Positions 11,919 through 23,600 of a DNA stretch of 64,000 bases are shown here, one piece after another. Numbering within the stretch: the first letter of the stretch is position 1; each line of letters opens with the position of its first letter. Position numbers and translations under genes: made by a program. The notes beneath the pieces were generated by a model that was not told the origin of the DNA, made no database searches, and saw nothing but the letters and a program-made list of their open reading frames with translations. Source of the DNA: Anaeramoeba flamelloides (taxonomy: Eukaryota > Metamonada > Anaeramoebidae); contig JANTQA010000015.1 in the NCBI GenBank assembly GCA_027625915.1, positions 10,321,001-10,385,000 of the forward strand, written 5' to 3'.

Positions 11919-13031
11919 TTAATTTTTTTTAATGCGTATTGCTCTTGGGAGAGCGACTCTTTTTGTTTTTTGGATTGGCTGATGGTTTTCAATTTGATTT
12001 AGTTTGATTTTTAATTCTCTATTTTTACTTAATAAAACAGAATATTGCTCTCTGTAATTGTTTATTTCTTCTTCTTTATCTTCCAGTATTGCAATTTTTT
12101 CTTCAAATTCGTGTTCTTTGCACACAAACATGATTTGAGAAATTTCGTTGTCAAACAATTCTTGTTTGTTTATTTTCTCCAAATGATAGTCTGTAAGTTT
12201 TTTGTTGTAAATTTTTAATTTCTCAAATTGTTGGTTTAATTCGTTCATTTCGGATTCTGTATGTTCCATTGCTTCCTGGGCATTTTCCAATTCATTTTGA
12301 ACATTTTCAACAGCTAACCCGAAGATCTCTTCTTTTTGCTCTTGAGTCAATTCATTGATCGAGCAATCAGACAAATAATTATTAACCTGTGTTAGCTCTT
12401 CTATTCCTTTTGCTTTATCATCAATTTCGTCTTCTAAATCCAATAGGTGCTGTGAAATTTGTTTTAATTCCTCGTCTTTGTCCCTTTCGAGCTGTTCCTG
12501 TAGTTGTGTTTTTAATTTTTCGTTTTCAACTTCGGTCTGTTCAAGTGCTAATGTAAGCCCTTGGTGGCTTTTTTTGATCGTGTGTATTTCATTCTCTAGC
12601 TTTTGGCAGACTTGATCCAATTTTTGAATTTCAATCTGCTGAGATCTTTCACTTTCGTTCTTTTGTTCAACGACCCTTTCTTTTTTATTTATTTTTTTTT
12701 TGCAGTTGACAAGACACTGCTCATTCAATTCGTTCTTTTGAACCAACTTGGATCCAAATTGTTTTAATTTTTGGTTTTTTTCTTGATTTTTTAAATATTC
12801 CTTTTTAAGTTCAAACTGTTGTTTTTCCAACTCTTGGAAATGTTTGATCGTCTTTTCCAGAATTTTCATCGATAATTGAAAGTCACCATTGATTGTGCCT
12901 TGGAATTCATTATTAAAGAGATTTCGGTATAAGAGATTTGTTTCATATGTTTGGAATGTGTTAATTAATTCATTATTTGTTTTTGTATAATTAAAACTTT
13001 TAACGGTTAGTCGGCTGGAATTTTCTAACAT
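11919..13031 (-). CDS. coiled-coil protein of unknown function
   Basis: A single-exon gene of 370 residues, starting at the only sensible ATG (13031) and ending in TAA. Residues about 52-350 are almost continuous heptad-type sequence rich in Glu, Gln, Lys and Leu, with a likely break around 219-232 (a Cys/Ser-containing stretch). The short N-terminal part (1-50) is less charged and Asn/Thr-rich. The last 20 residues are basic (KTKRVALPRAIRIKKN). No catalytic motif, signal peptide or membrane segment is visible. An extended alpha-helical dimer with a structural or scaffolding role is plausible, but I do not recognise an orthologue. Codon use is richer in G/C than the flanks, supporting a real gene. 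Confidence 0.8.
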   Translation of the reverse strand: MLENSSRLTVKSFNYTKTNNELINTFQTYETNLLYRNLFNNEFQGTINGDFQLSMKILEKTIKHFQELEKQQFELKKEYLKNQEKNQKLKQFGSKLVQKNELNEQCLVNCKKKINKKERVVEQKNESERSQQIEIQKLDQVCQKLENEIHTIKKSHQGLTLALEQTEVENEKLKTQLQEQLERDKDEELKQISQHLLDLEDEIDDKAKGIEELTQVNNYLSDCSINELTQEQKEEIFGLAVENVQNELENAQEAMEHTESEMNELNQQFEKLKIYNKKLTDYHLEKINKQELFDNEISQIMFVCKEHEFEEKIAILEDKEEEINNYREQYSVLLSKNRELKIKLNQIENHQPIQKTKRVALPRAIRIKKN

Positions 13032-13729
13032 TTTTTTAAAAAAAGATTATTGTCAAAAAGAGAAATAAGAAAAAATGAATTCTTAGAATGTATTTTCAAA
13101 AGCGTAAATACTGATTGTATTGTTTTTAAAAATGAATTTGAACATCATACATTTTTTCTATTTGCCTTTCAATTTAATAATTTATTTAAAAACAAAATTA
13201 AAATTAACTGAGTTTGCTTTGGCTCAATGGAAGGAATAACTTTTTACCAAAGATTCTATATTATCTAGTTTAGTGTTGGTTTGTCTTTGTTACTTGTTTT
13301 CTTCTTGAAATAACCAAAGATTTAGAAATAAAAACACGAAAAATTCAGAAAGTATTTACAGGCATTTGCTCTTCCTTAATAAGTACGGTTCAATTTTTAT
13401 AATCAAATGTCTTCAATTTATTTTGAAACACTTTTTATGGTCTCTGATCACAGATATTTTTATCGTTGAAGTTGTCCACTGTTTATAATTTCAGATGTTT
13501 ACTGATCACTTGATATTTATTATGAAAGATTCAATAATTAAGGGTGACAATATCTGAAATTTTAAAAAAAGATTATCTTGTGTGAGTGTGGAGAAATGTT
13601 AATTTCATTCCAAGTTGATCCATCTTGTATTTAGTATGGTTTTTAATCGTGGCTTAAAAATGCATTTTTGCTGTATTTATTGATTTTTTTTCCGAAAAAT
13701 CCGAATTGAAGATTACAAGACGAATAAAG

Positions 13730-15030
13730 GAAAATTCAAAGTTTCTCACACAGTGAGATTGGTTGAAAAGAATCACAATAATACAGTTTCATTCAAATTG
13801 GAAATAATTTTGAAGATGTAAAAATATGAATTTCATTTTTTTCATCTTTGAATAGTTTTTCAATTTTCCTTAAATTTTTCAAACAAAGTAACCTATTTCG
13901 GTGGATCGAAATATTTTTTTTTCGAAAAGTTGATATTAAGTTAAAGTTGAGCTCTTTCAAATACAAGAACTCAAATAAAATTAGTTAATATTCTCTAACC
14001 TTTAACCCAACAATAATTGCGAATAGAATTTAAACACATTTAGCAAAGCCTTTTTTTGTTTTGCTGTCTCCAAAAAATTTTTAACACAGAGATACTTTTA
14101 TTAGTTTTTTTTTGATAATTATTTACTTTTTGTTTTATTAGTTTTGTTATTGATAAATACGTTGTTAAGGGATTAGCGTCACCCTAGATTTCTCTATAAT
14201 CAAAATATGTTGTAATTGGATCTAAATGAAATTAGTTTACCATTGCTCAAATAGTTCTAAAAAATCTATTATAAATCTTATTGCACAACAAATTATTACA
14301 TTTTTTACTAATGATCACAATTAAAAAAGTTTCATTTTGAAAAAATTATTTTTAATTCCTTTTCCAAATCTAAAAGTTAGAAACTCAAAATACAGTATTA
14401 CGGTATTTAATAATTTAGATTTAGAACTTCCAAAAGTAACTATTTTTATAATTTTTGAATTTCAAAGATTAACTCAATGATCATCAACATAAAAGCACAA
14501 AGACTGATTAGTTTTGATTGCTTTTGATATGGCTACTTGTATCATCAATATAGTTCCAAAATTTGAGAAATAATTTGTCAAAAAACTTTATTCGTTAATT
14601 ATTTAATTTAAAAAAAAAAACGAATTTTTTAGTAACTAATCTACATTTCGCCACAAATTTAAGAAAGATATTCTGTAACTAAGTAGTCTGAATATTGATA
14701 ATTCAACCTTTAAATTTATGGTGAAATGCAAATTTTATTCTAAAATTGTTGGGTTTTGTACTAATACATAGATCATTTTTAATTGATGAGATCAAAAAAT
14801 ATTACTTATTGACGAATCGATTTTTTAGAGACATTTGAACCATGTAGCACTAATGTGGTTAAACCCAATAACAACATACTTTGATCCTGGGCTTGTCCTT
14901 GGTAGACACTAACCCCTTAACATTTCAATTAGTGAGTGGCTTTAATTAGGTATTTCTTGTGGATTGATCAAATATCATTTTTTTTTCAAAAATTGAATTT
15001 TAATGTGTTAAAATTTGGAATTATGATTTA
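13730..15030 (+). repeat. dispersed repeat family R4, copy interrupted by a TTAA element
   Basis: The parts at 13730-14168 and 14917-15030 align, in order, with the continuous sequence at about 23595-24125. Shared landmarks are AACTCAAATAAAATTAGTT, GTTTTGCT.TCTCCAAAA and TTAACATTTCAATT. The intervening 748 bp is absent from the 23595 copy, which therefore acts as an empty site. No coding capacity is visible. Confidence 0.6.
14169..14916. mobile_element. 748-bp non-autonomous element in a TTAA target
   Basis: TTAA flanks both ends (14165-14168 and 14917-14920). The termini begin GGGATTAGCGTC and end GACACTAACCCC. Inverted similarity between the two ends extends about 90 bp and includes a shared ACAACATA core and its complement. 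The paralogous repeat at about 24012-24022 carries a single TTAA where this copy has element plus duplication. TTAA targeting is typical of piggyBac-type elements, though the terminal bases are not the classical ones. No transposase frame is present. Confidence 0.65.
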
Positions 15031-16609
15031 GATTGGAAGGTAAGTAAATAAAAAAATGTGGGTTTTGGACTGTAAGTTGAAAATTTCAAGAACTTTGGTT
15101 AATTATCTAAAAAAAAAAAAAAATTAAAAGCTCCAAAGAAAATTAAACTTTATAAAATATTTCAATCAACAGCACACAACCCATTCTTAAATACCTGTCA
15201 ATCCATCAGACTTACACTCTTCAATTCATATTACAGAAGAAAAAAAAAAATTGCAAAAAATGCTGTTTTGAATCACTAATAAAACCCATACCAAGAACAA
15301 GATTGAACAACTTAGAATGAAACTAACATTTTTTCACACCCGACATAAGATATTTGTTTTTCAATTTTCATGGGATTTACAAACCTAACAGGTATAAATT
15401 ATATTAAAGAAAAATTTATACAAAATAATTACAAGATTTTGGTAAAAAACCAAAAAGATTGAAAATAAAAAAACTGAAATTTCTTAGAAATGTTATATCT
15501 ATGTATTTGACTAGATGAAAAATTTCACTTAAAATTCAACTTCAAAAAAATGATAATAATTTTAAAAAAGTGTTTAATAGTTTTTAAAAAGGGAATTTTT
15601 CTGGTGGGTTTAAAGTTCAATTATTCAGTTGATTTATAATGTAAACCAATATCTGTGGAATCTAAAATTGTGATCTTATCACAAAGTAAAAAGTTTTATT
15701 CTAATGTTAATAATTCAGCCAGAGAAGGATTATAAAAAAATCAACTTTTTTCTTATTCAACTTTTATTTATCTTGATTGAAGATCGAAAAGAATATATAT
15801 ATATATATATATATATAATATTTTTTTCAAAATTATAATTGAAGAATTTAAGTTTTTTAATTTTAAAAAAAATATTAAGATTGAAAAGATTTACTTCATA
15901 TTTAAATCAGCTATTATCTACAAGTTGTATTATTTTATTTACTAATCATTTATTCTTCAAAAGTCAAAAAAAAAAAAAAAAATAATTTATATTTGGAAAA
16001 ACAATTTGTCACCTTTGACTCAATTAAAGTTTATATATTCTTCTGTTATGAAAAAAATAAATCAAAAATTTGTAAATTATATAAATCAATAAATAAATCA
16101 TTTCTATATTATTGATGATTTAGACCCTTTCTATTTAATCATTGAGCATACTTTACTATTATTAATATTTTTAGAAAAAAAGTTTTAAATACATTCAATA
16201 TATAAAAGTGGATAAGATATCTATTTTTGAGTCTTCAAAACCATTTTGAAAAAAAAATATATATAAATTTTGTTCATTATGAGGAATTAAAAAATTCTTC
16301 TAATAATAACTATAAAAAAAGATGATTCAGAGATATTTTTGTCCAATAAAAATCAAAAAAAAGACAATTATCACTGTAAAAGAGAAGTTACAACAATTCT
16401 GAAAAAGGTGTTATTGGTAACTTTTTTGAGTAGTTTAAAAATCAAAAAAGAATGAGAAAAACTAGGGAAAATTAATTCTTTTGAGATAAAATATGACTTT
16501 AAAAACCAAAAATTATGAAAAATTAAACTATTTATCAAAGTTGGTAAATTTTACTAATTTGAAGATATTTTAATTGTAAGAAATTTACTCGAAAAAGATT
16601 TTTTGAGAT

Positions 16610-17735
16610 TCTTGGGATAATATATTGAAATTTTGAAATAAAAATACCACTCGTTATTTATTTGTAAAAAGAGAACAAGTAAATTAATCTAGAATCTTTT
16701 TTTGGTCTATTTTTTTTGATTAAATTTTTGGATTAATAAATCATGTTGTTTTGGATCTAGAATTTTTTTATGGTAAAAATAAGGAAAAGAAAAAACCTAA
16801 AAAATTGAATTAAGGAAGTTTGAAATTTAAACGAAACTTTTCTTTTTAGACGAAAAAACAAAAAAGAATACATTTCAACAGATAAACTTGTTGAAACATA
16901 TATGAAAAAAAAAAAAAATAATTAGACCAAAGTGTATTTTTCAAGATTTGTTACTTTCTGTATCTCCTTAATTTGAATAAATCCAACCAAGTAATAAACG
17001 TGTATTTATAAACCGATTCCTATTTATTGTTATTTTACAATCTCTTTTTATAAAAATTATTTTCAAAATTCTTTTTTCAATTATTGTTATTAAACTGAAC
17101 AAAAATAAAGAATTCTTTTTCAAAGATTAAAATAAAGGATTTAAATTCTTGGAATCAAAAAATAAAAAAAAAACATTCAATCCAAATAAAAAGAAAAATA
17201 TGTAAAAAAATTTCAATCAGATTCAGAATTATTCTGAGTTTTCAATCTAAAAGTAATAATTATAAAATCAAACAATCATATTGAATAAATCTTTATTGTT
17301 TGAGAGGAATCAAAAAATATCCTATTTTCAAAACCTAAACTAATAATTAGATGAATTAAAAGAAAAGGGGAATTATAAATTCATTTTGTGAAATTCTTGA
17401 AAAACAGGAAGTAATTCCCGAATCAAAAAAATTTCAATTAAAAGTTTTTACATGAAGAATTAAAAATAAAACCAAATAAATGAGTGGTAATTTTATCGAT
17501 AAGATCAAGAAATAAATGATTTTTATTATTTTTTTGGATCAATCTTTTAATTTTTTTGAATTCCTTTTTTTTAGTTGGGATGAAAATATATTATACTAGG
17601 ATATATTCCACTCCCGAATTTATTAAAAGATTAATGTATTTTGGCTTAAGAAATTATTTGAAGGATTCAATTTAGCATAAATGGTTACACTGAAAATTTG
17701 AAAAAGGTATTTAATCCCTTAAAAAAAAACTCTAA
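16610..17735 (+). repeat. dispersed repeat family R3, copy 2
   Basis: Collinear with the copy at 9960-11255. It includes the GATAAACTTGTTGAAA, ATATCCTATTTTC and GATGAAAATATATTATAC landmarks and ends about 160 bp before the RhoGAP start codon. It is more diverged than the copy at 49670-50105. Confidence 0.55.
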
Positions 17736-17898
17736 ATTCCAATTCTTGTATTTGGTGTCTTTAAATTTACACAAACAATGGTGTTTAGTTTTTTTGATGA
17801 AAGATCATTATTATTTGTCAAATTTCTAAAAATACTTTTTCATTTTTGGGATTTTAATTTTCTTTCTTCTTCCAATTTTTCAATTGGTCTATTTTACC

Positions 17899-20286
17899 AT
17901 GCTTGAAGAAAACCTTTATGAACAAATTTATTACAGATCAATAAAAAATGAAAGCTCAAACATTTTAAAAATTGCACAACTGACCCCTTTAGTTACTGAT
18001 CTTAATCTTGAAACAATTAAGGTACCGACTGAAGACAATTCTTTGACTTTGTCTCTTTTGTATCCTTGGTACAAACAGGAAAAAAAAAAAAAACAACACA
18101 AACACAAAGAGATCAAAAGAGTTAAAAAAAAAAAAAAAGTACCAAAGAAAAACAACCAAACCGATAAAGTGATTCCAAAAAAAAAACAAAAAAAAAAAAA
18201 AATTGATGAACAAAAACGAACCAAATCAAATACACAAACAAACAGAAGACCAAAGCCAAACAAAAACAATTCTCTCTCAAAAAAACGAAATGACGCTTTA
18301 AAGGTTTCAAAAAAGTCTTTGCGGGTATCTAGGGAACAAAAATATGATCCTAGGATGTCTTTTGATTTAAAACAATATTTAAGAGTAGGATCAAGGCAAA
18401 TGGAATTGATTGGGATGGAGAGTTTTCGAGACTTTCGAAAGAGTCTTTCTCAAAACTTAGAAGAAGAGGGAGTAGCATTGCCATTAAAAAAATCGAAATC
18501 AGATGAAAATTTAGACATCTTGGAAAATAAATTTAACAACACCCAAAAAATAGAGAAAGATAAAGATAAAGAAAAAGATAAAGAAAAAGAAAAAGAAAAA
18601 GAAAGTGGAAAGGAAATACAAAATTTGGACGAGCAATTAGACAAATTACAATCAATAATTTCAACCAAAAAAAAAACAGATCAGGCCAAGGTGCCAGTTT
18701 TAAATTCATACCAATCCTTACCATCGATGCTCAACAAAACAACAAAGCACCAATCGAAAAGATTATACGGGAATCTCTCAGCAAACCAAAGCCCCATTCA
18801 ATCGCGGCTTATAACAAACACACACAGCACTACGGCACATAATAGTGGCAAGTCTTTCAAAAAACAAAAAAAAAAAGGCTATAGGCCCGTAACAAATCTA
18901 AATCAGCAAAGGAACTTTACTGTTGATCCATACCAACTCGAGGGCTATGCAAAGCAATTTTTTTCGGAAAAGCCGAAAAAAGGCATTTTAAGGAAAAAAA
19001 CCATTTCTGTCAAGTCACAGTTATCGTATTCTACAAGCGAACTGCAAACGTCGATCTTGCGCCTACCTAAAATTGAAGACATTCGAATTGCTATTGAACT
19101 ATTCAAATATTTGTTGTTTTTCATGGGGGAGGAGAAATGGATTAAAAAATTCAAAAAAATGAACCCAAAAAATGTCTTCCAGCAGAACGACGCAATCGTC
19201 AAAATCATCCAGGCAGGGATCACAAACAAGAATTTACGGGACGAGATCTATGTACAAATCTGCAAGCAAACCACAAGTAATCCAAATTTCAATTCGAATC
19301 TACGGGCGTGGGGCGCGTTGTGCCTTGTCACGGAAAGCTTCCCGCCATCGATGGACCTGAGTATTTATTTGGATCAAATGTTTGGGCATTATATCGCCAA
19401 TGGCGATCACCATTTACAAAGGTTTGCGAGGTACGCCCAAATCAAGCTGCGCGCGATCTCGGCAAAAAAGTCTGGATTTATCATGCCCTCAGATGAAAAA
19501 ATTAGACGCATCTTTGCGGTCCCATTTGACCCCATCGTGTTTAATGTGACCCTGCAGGATTGCATTGAAGCGCAAAAGAAATTTTATCCGCACGAAATCG
19601 TTCCTCATGTCATGGTTTTCTTAATTGACAAAATTAAGCAAACAAATGGTTTGGAAAAGGAGGGTATTTTTAGAATACCAGGTAATACAAAGAAAATACT
19701 GGAATTGCGAGATATGATCGACCGTGGGGTTTATGATCAGAATATTGATGACCAAGATCCAAATATCACATTTGTCTTTGCCTCCACATTGAAATTATGG
19801 TTGAGAGAACTATTCGAGCCGATCATTCCTTTTAAATTTATCGATCCGATATTAAATATCAAAACGCAAGAAAATTACAATGAAAACAACAAGAACAAGA
19901 ACAAGAACAAGAATAACAATGTTGATGATGATGATGACGACGACGACGACGATGATGATGATGAAATTGATAACAAGAATGATTTTGATCAAATTTTAAC
20001 AATTGTGAATAAATTGCCACAATTAAATAAATATTGTTTATCTTATCTAGTAGATTTTTTCCAATTAATGTTAAATCCTGAAATCGTTGAAAAAACTAAA
20101 ATGGATATTCAAAATTTAGTTTTAATGTTCGCACCCAATTTAATACGCAACCAACCAACAGAAGACATGGCATTTTTAGTAAAATTAACAAAAAAACGTA
20201 ATTATTTTTTAACAGAGTTAATAAAAAATTGGAATTTGAAAGAATTAAAAAAAGACATTCGAAATTCAATATGCTTGAAAAATTAA
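17899..20286 (+). CDS. MyTH4-RhoGAP domain protein, no motor
   Basis: A single-exon gene of 795 residues; I start it at the ATG at 17899 because the frame upstream opens only with TTG. Residues about 60-135 are Lys-rich low complexity and about 218-240 a Lys/Asp/Glu run. A MyTH4 domain occupies about 345-520, with the hallmark LRDEIYVQICKQTT (445-458), a conserved Trp, then TESFPPS. A RhoGAP domain fills about 540-780. Its arginine finger lies in GIFRIPG (Arg592); LKLWLRELFEPIIPF and LVLMFAPNLIR follow. A loop of Asn/Lys then some 13 Asp residues (about 665-690) interrupts the RhoGAP fold. MyTH4 binds microtubules or partner proteins and RhoGAP switches off Rho/Rac GTPases, so a cytoskeletal Rho regulator is the likely role. 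The pairing resembles ARHGAP39-type proteins; the exact GTPase is unknown. Confidence 0.93.
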   Translation: MLEENLYEQIYYRSIKNESSNILKIAQLTPLVTDLNLETIKVPTEDNSLTLSLLYPWYKQEKKKKQHKHKEIKRVKKKKKVPKKNNQTDKVIPKKKQKKKKIDEQKRTKSNTQTNRRPKPNKNNSLSKKRNDALKVSKKSLRVSREQKYDPRMSFDLKQYLRVGSRQMELIGMESFRDFRKSLSQNLEEEGVALPLKKSKSDENLDILENKFNNTQKIEKDKDKEKDKEKEKEKESGKEIQNLDEQLDKLQSIISTKKKTDQAKVPVLNSYQSLPSMLNKTTKHQSKRLYGNLSANQSPIQSRLITNTHSTTAHNSGKSFKKQKKKGYRPVTNLNQQRNFTVDPYQLEGYAKQFFSEKPKKGILRKKTISVKSQLSYSTSELQTSILRLPKIEDIRIAIELFKYLLFFMGEEKWIKKFKKMNPKNVFQQNDAIVKIIQAGITNKNLRDEIYVQICKQTTSNPNFNSNLRAWGALCLVTESFPPSMDLSIYLDQMFGHYIANGDHHLQRFARYAQIKLRAISAKKSGFIMPSDEKIRRIFAVPFDPIVFNVTLQDCIEAQKKFYPHEIVPHVMVFLIDKIKQTNGLEKEGIFRIPGNTKKILELRDMIDRGVYDQNIDDQDPNITFVFASTLKLWLRELFEPIIPFKFIDPILNIKTQENYNENNKNKNKNKNNNVDDDDDDDDDDDDDEIDNKNDFDQILTIVNKLPQLNKYCLSYLVDFFQLMLNPEIVEKTKMDIQNLVLMFAPNLIRNQPTEDMAFLVKLTKKRNYFLTELIKNWNLKELKKDIRNSICLKN

Positions 20287-20394
20287 ATATTATTTAACAA
20301 TATATATATTCGCATATAATGCACTTGTAAAAATCTGATATTATTATTAGTAAATTTTGAAATTATTCAAATGATATATATATATATATATATA

Positions 20395-20976
20395 AGCTAT
20401 TTCCAAGAAAGTGGGGCAAATTTATTTTAAAATATATTTATGTAACCAATTCTTCAAAAAAGGATTTAAATATATAAAATCATTAACTACCATTTATAGA
20501 TTCTTGATAATAATTCAATTTATTTCTTAATATTGTATTACAGAAATAAAATATATTAAAATTTCTGATCTCGATTTTATCGGATATTTTTTTATGGTGA
20601 AAATTGGTGTTTATTATTTTCTTTTTGATCGAAAAAAATATTTTCATAACTTGTATAATCTCAACAAAATTTACAATATAATTAAAAACATATAACTGCG
20701 TTTTTTTTGTTTAAAAAATCATTTGTTCCCTTTCCATATTTCCGGTTTTTTATTGAAATTGGTCGTACATTGCTTTAACCAAAAAAGTGCTATTTTTTTT
20801 TTCATTTTTTGGGAATATTTCAACTAACATGCTTTGAATTAAATACCTTAGTAATTTATTCAATCGGTATAAATATTAAACTTAATTTGGTATAGTTGAT
20901 TAATGATTACCATCACTAAAAAAGATTATTTTTTATGAAATGTAAAAAAAAATTCCCCACTTTTTTGGAAATACCT
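20395..20976. mobile_element. AGGTATTTCC-family element, copy 1 (582 bp)
   Basis: The left end reads AGCTATTTCCAAGAAAGTGG and the right end is its near complement, CCACTTTTTTGGAAATACCT, with TA directly outside both. Terminal repeats are about 25 bp and the interior has no coding frame. The same architecture occurs at 28222-28801, and a diverged relative at about 54820-55370 shares interior sequence such as TTTCTGATCT and TTTATTATTTTCTTTTTGAT. A non-autonomous Tc1/mariner-like element is the best fit. Confidence 0.7.
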
Positions 20977-22284
20977 TATTTTTGAATTTAATTATTATTC
21001 TTTTAATGTTAAGAAAACAAATTATTTTTATCTGAAAACTTTAGAATTGAATTGAAATATTATTATTATTTTTATTTTGGGTTTTTTCAATACTTATATA
21101 TATATATATTAACAAGTCACTTGGGTTTTTTCCAAATACAATTTTACTATTTTTTAGAATTATTTATTTTTTTTAATTTTTTTCTTAAAGAAGAAAAAAT
21201 GAAGTTTTCATTGATTTCTTGTTCTTTATTGTGGAAATGGGGAATAAGGGTATATATATATATATATATATATATACCGAAACAGGAGAAAAAAGTATTG
21301 AGAAATCATAAATTTAATAGAATTATACTGAGAAAGGGAAGGTAATTGCAGAAAATTCTTTCCAAAATTTTTCTTAGATTTTATATTTTAATTAGAGAAT
21401 AAAGAAATTTTCCTATTAAAGTAGAAAATGGGAGAATATTATACTATTTTTTTTTTGATTTTTTTTGTGTTTGCACTTTAATTCAAAATCAAGAGATTTT
21501 GAAAACAAAATTAATAAATTAATTCAAACTCTGAGATTGTTTTTTTTTTGAGCATGTGTTTATTCACCAAGAACGTATATTTTTAGAATATAAATGAAAA
21601 TAATAAGGAAAATCTTGATTATTGTCAATATTCTATAGATTTAGAATAAATTTGAGAAGGAGGGATTCATAGATAAAATAAAATTTTTATGGGGTAAATG
21701 AAGATTGAAAAAAAAATTTCAAAAACTGTAAAAATTATTTTAATACTTATTTTTAGTTTTTTTTTTTTTTTTATTGAAAAAATTAAAAAAAAACTAATCA
21801 CATATAGAAAAGATCATTTCCAGCCCTTAAATGTTTGGTTATAAATCCAGAAACTTTTGACTTTTTCACCCCTTTTGTGTTTTTAGTTACCCTAAGCTTA
21901 CAAATTTCAAGTATTTTAATAATACAATTATTTATATGAACAAAGGATTTTTAAAAAAATGAAATAATTGAATTTTTTTAAGCACCTCTCTAATCATAAA
22001 TATTGTTTTTTAAATAGTATACTTACTCATTTTTTTGATTTATTTTTATAATGGTGAACTAAGACATCTGAAATGTACTAAAATTTTGAAATCTTTTTTT
22101 AATCATTGATACTCTTTGTAATTGAGTTTTTTAAAAACGATCAAATTTTAACAAAATTGAATCAAAATATCTTTAAAATAATTGTATCTACCTGATCTAA
22201 AAATTTTATATGCAATAATAAACTCCATTTCATACAAAAGCTCCACAGCCAAAAATGAAAAATTCAATTTTTTTTAAGAATCGA

Positions 22285-22835
22285 TCTATCCACATTCGTT
22301 TTGAATTGAAATAATAAACTTCATAAAAGAGTTTATAATCAGAAAAAAGATACCTGAACAAACCATAAATTTCAAAAAAATGACATATTTGAAAATAATG
22401 ATGGTTCCACTTTGATTGGAATGTCTCAGGCCAAATTTCAAAATTTCTTGTTGAAAAATTAAAATGCCCGACAATAAGATTTTTTTACATGTAAATGTAT
22501 GAATTTTAAAAGAAAATTCAAACTCTCACCATTTTTCATTTTAATTTGTACAGTCAGTTCCACTTTTAAGGCACAAACTTTCATTGAAATTTAAGGTACA
22601 AAAAAATCTTAAATAAAGGCACAAAACTTGTAATTTTTTTAACAATTTATTTTACTAGAATCTGAATTGTGTGCCTTAATTTGAGATTTTTTTTGTGACT
22701 TAAATTTCGATGAAAATTTTTACCTTAAAAGTGGAACTGACTGTATTTAAAACATTTTTTTATGTCACTTTTTTAAAAAAATACAAAGGAAAAAGAAATA
22801 AAAAGAAAAGAAGAAAAAAATTACTCCAGTGATCA
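22285..22835 (+). repeat. dispersed repeat family R6, copy 2, with nested MITE
   Basis: It aligns with 5145-5470 (shared AATAATAAACTTCATA, CTGAACAAACCATAAATTT, ACAATAAGATTTTTT) but is interrupted by the palindrome at 22551-22743. The palindrome therefore inserted after this repeat was in place. Confidence 0.5.
22551..22743. mobile_element. CAGTCAG-family palindromic MITE, copy B
   Basis: It begins CAGTCAGTTCCACTTTTAAG and ends GTGGAACTGACTG, with TA on both sides. It is 193 bp and palindromic apart from an A/T-rich centre. It lies inside a dispersed R6 repeat, which the 5145-5640 copy shows without this insertion. Confidence 0.85.
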
Positions 22836-23289
22836 AAATAATATGTGATCAACGACTCTAATCTATGTTTCAAAATATAATCCATGCTTTTTTTTTCATA
22901 GTGATCTAAGACAACATACAATTTACTTTCAAATAGTATACCTAAGTTCAAATCAATTTTGAACGTAAAATATTTAATTTTTTTCAGGAAAATTTAAATA
23001 ATGATCAAATTAGTTTAAAATTTTTTTATAATATTCTTAATTTTTTTGAATTTGATTTTTTTTTGAGAAAAATTTTATCCAAAATATACTCTATTTTTTG
23101 AGAGAAATTTTGAAATTTGATCCTTCATTTTTAGAATTTCTTTTTAAAGATAATAGAACTTATAGAAACCAATACCATATTTACTTAGGGTTTATAATCA
23201 GTTTTTTTGATCGGTTGATGTATAGTTATTCTATAACAAAAAAACACACTTTTTATTTTGAAACACAAATTAAATTTTTTTGCACGCTT

Positions 23290-23600
23290 TATTTTGACTA
23301 CAGTATTAAGGAAGTAAGTACATTTTACCATTTTGAAAATTTTTAATTGTGTTAACCTTAATGAAAAATTTTTTTTAAGTGCCACTAGATATTGAAACTT
23401 TGAAACCAAAATACCATTCATTAGTCTATTCCTGAAAAGAACCCAAATTAATTCAGAGTTGAATCTTACATTTTTCAATTTTTTGAACATTTTTTTTGAT
23501 TTAATTTTTGGTTTTTTTTATTTGCGTTTTTTTGTTGGTATGAAAATATCTTATACTAGGATATATTCCACCCTAGTATTTATGAAAATATCAATGTAAA
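23290..23600 (+). repeat. internally deleted R3 repeat copy
   Basis: Its first part matches the start of the R3 copy at 9960-10200 (TTTTGAAAATTTTTAATTGTG, GATATTGAAACTTTGAAACC). It then jumps directly to the late R3 landmark GGTATGAAAATAT without the intervening roughly 900 bp. Deletion derivatives of this kind are usual for old transposon families. Confidence 0.5.

Larger units (their letters stand above)
13032..17898. other. intergenic region of nested repeats
   Basis: It contains a dispersed repeat R4 copy (about 13730-15030) split by a TTAA-flanked element at 14169-14916, a short TA run near 15793-15818, and an R3 copy at about 16610-17735. The rest is homopolymer-rich sequence. No exon-like open frame is seen before the RhoGAP gene. 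Confidence 0.65.
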
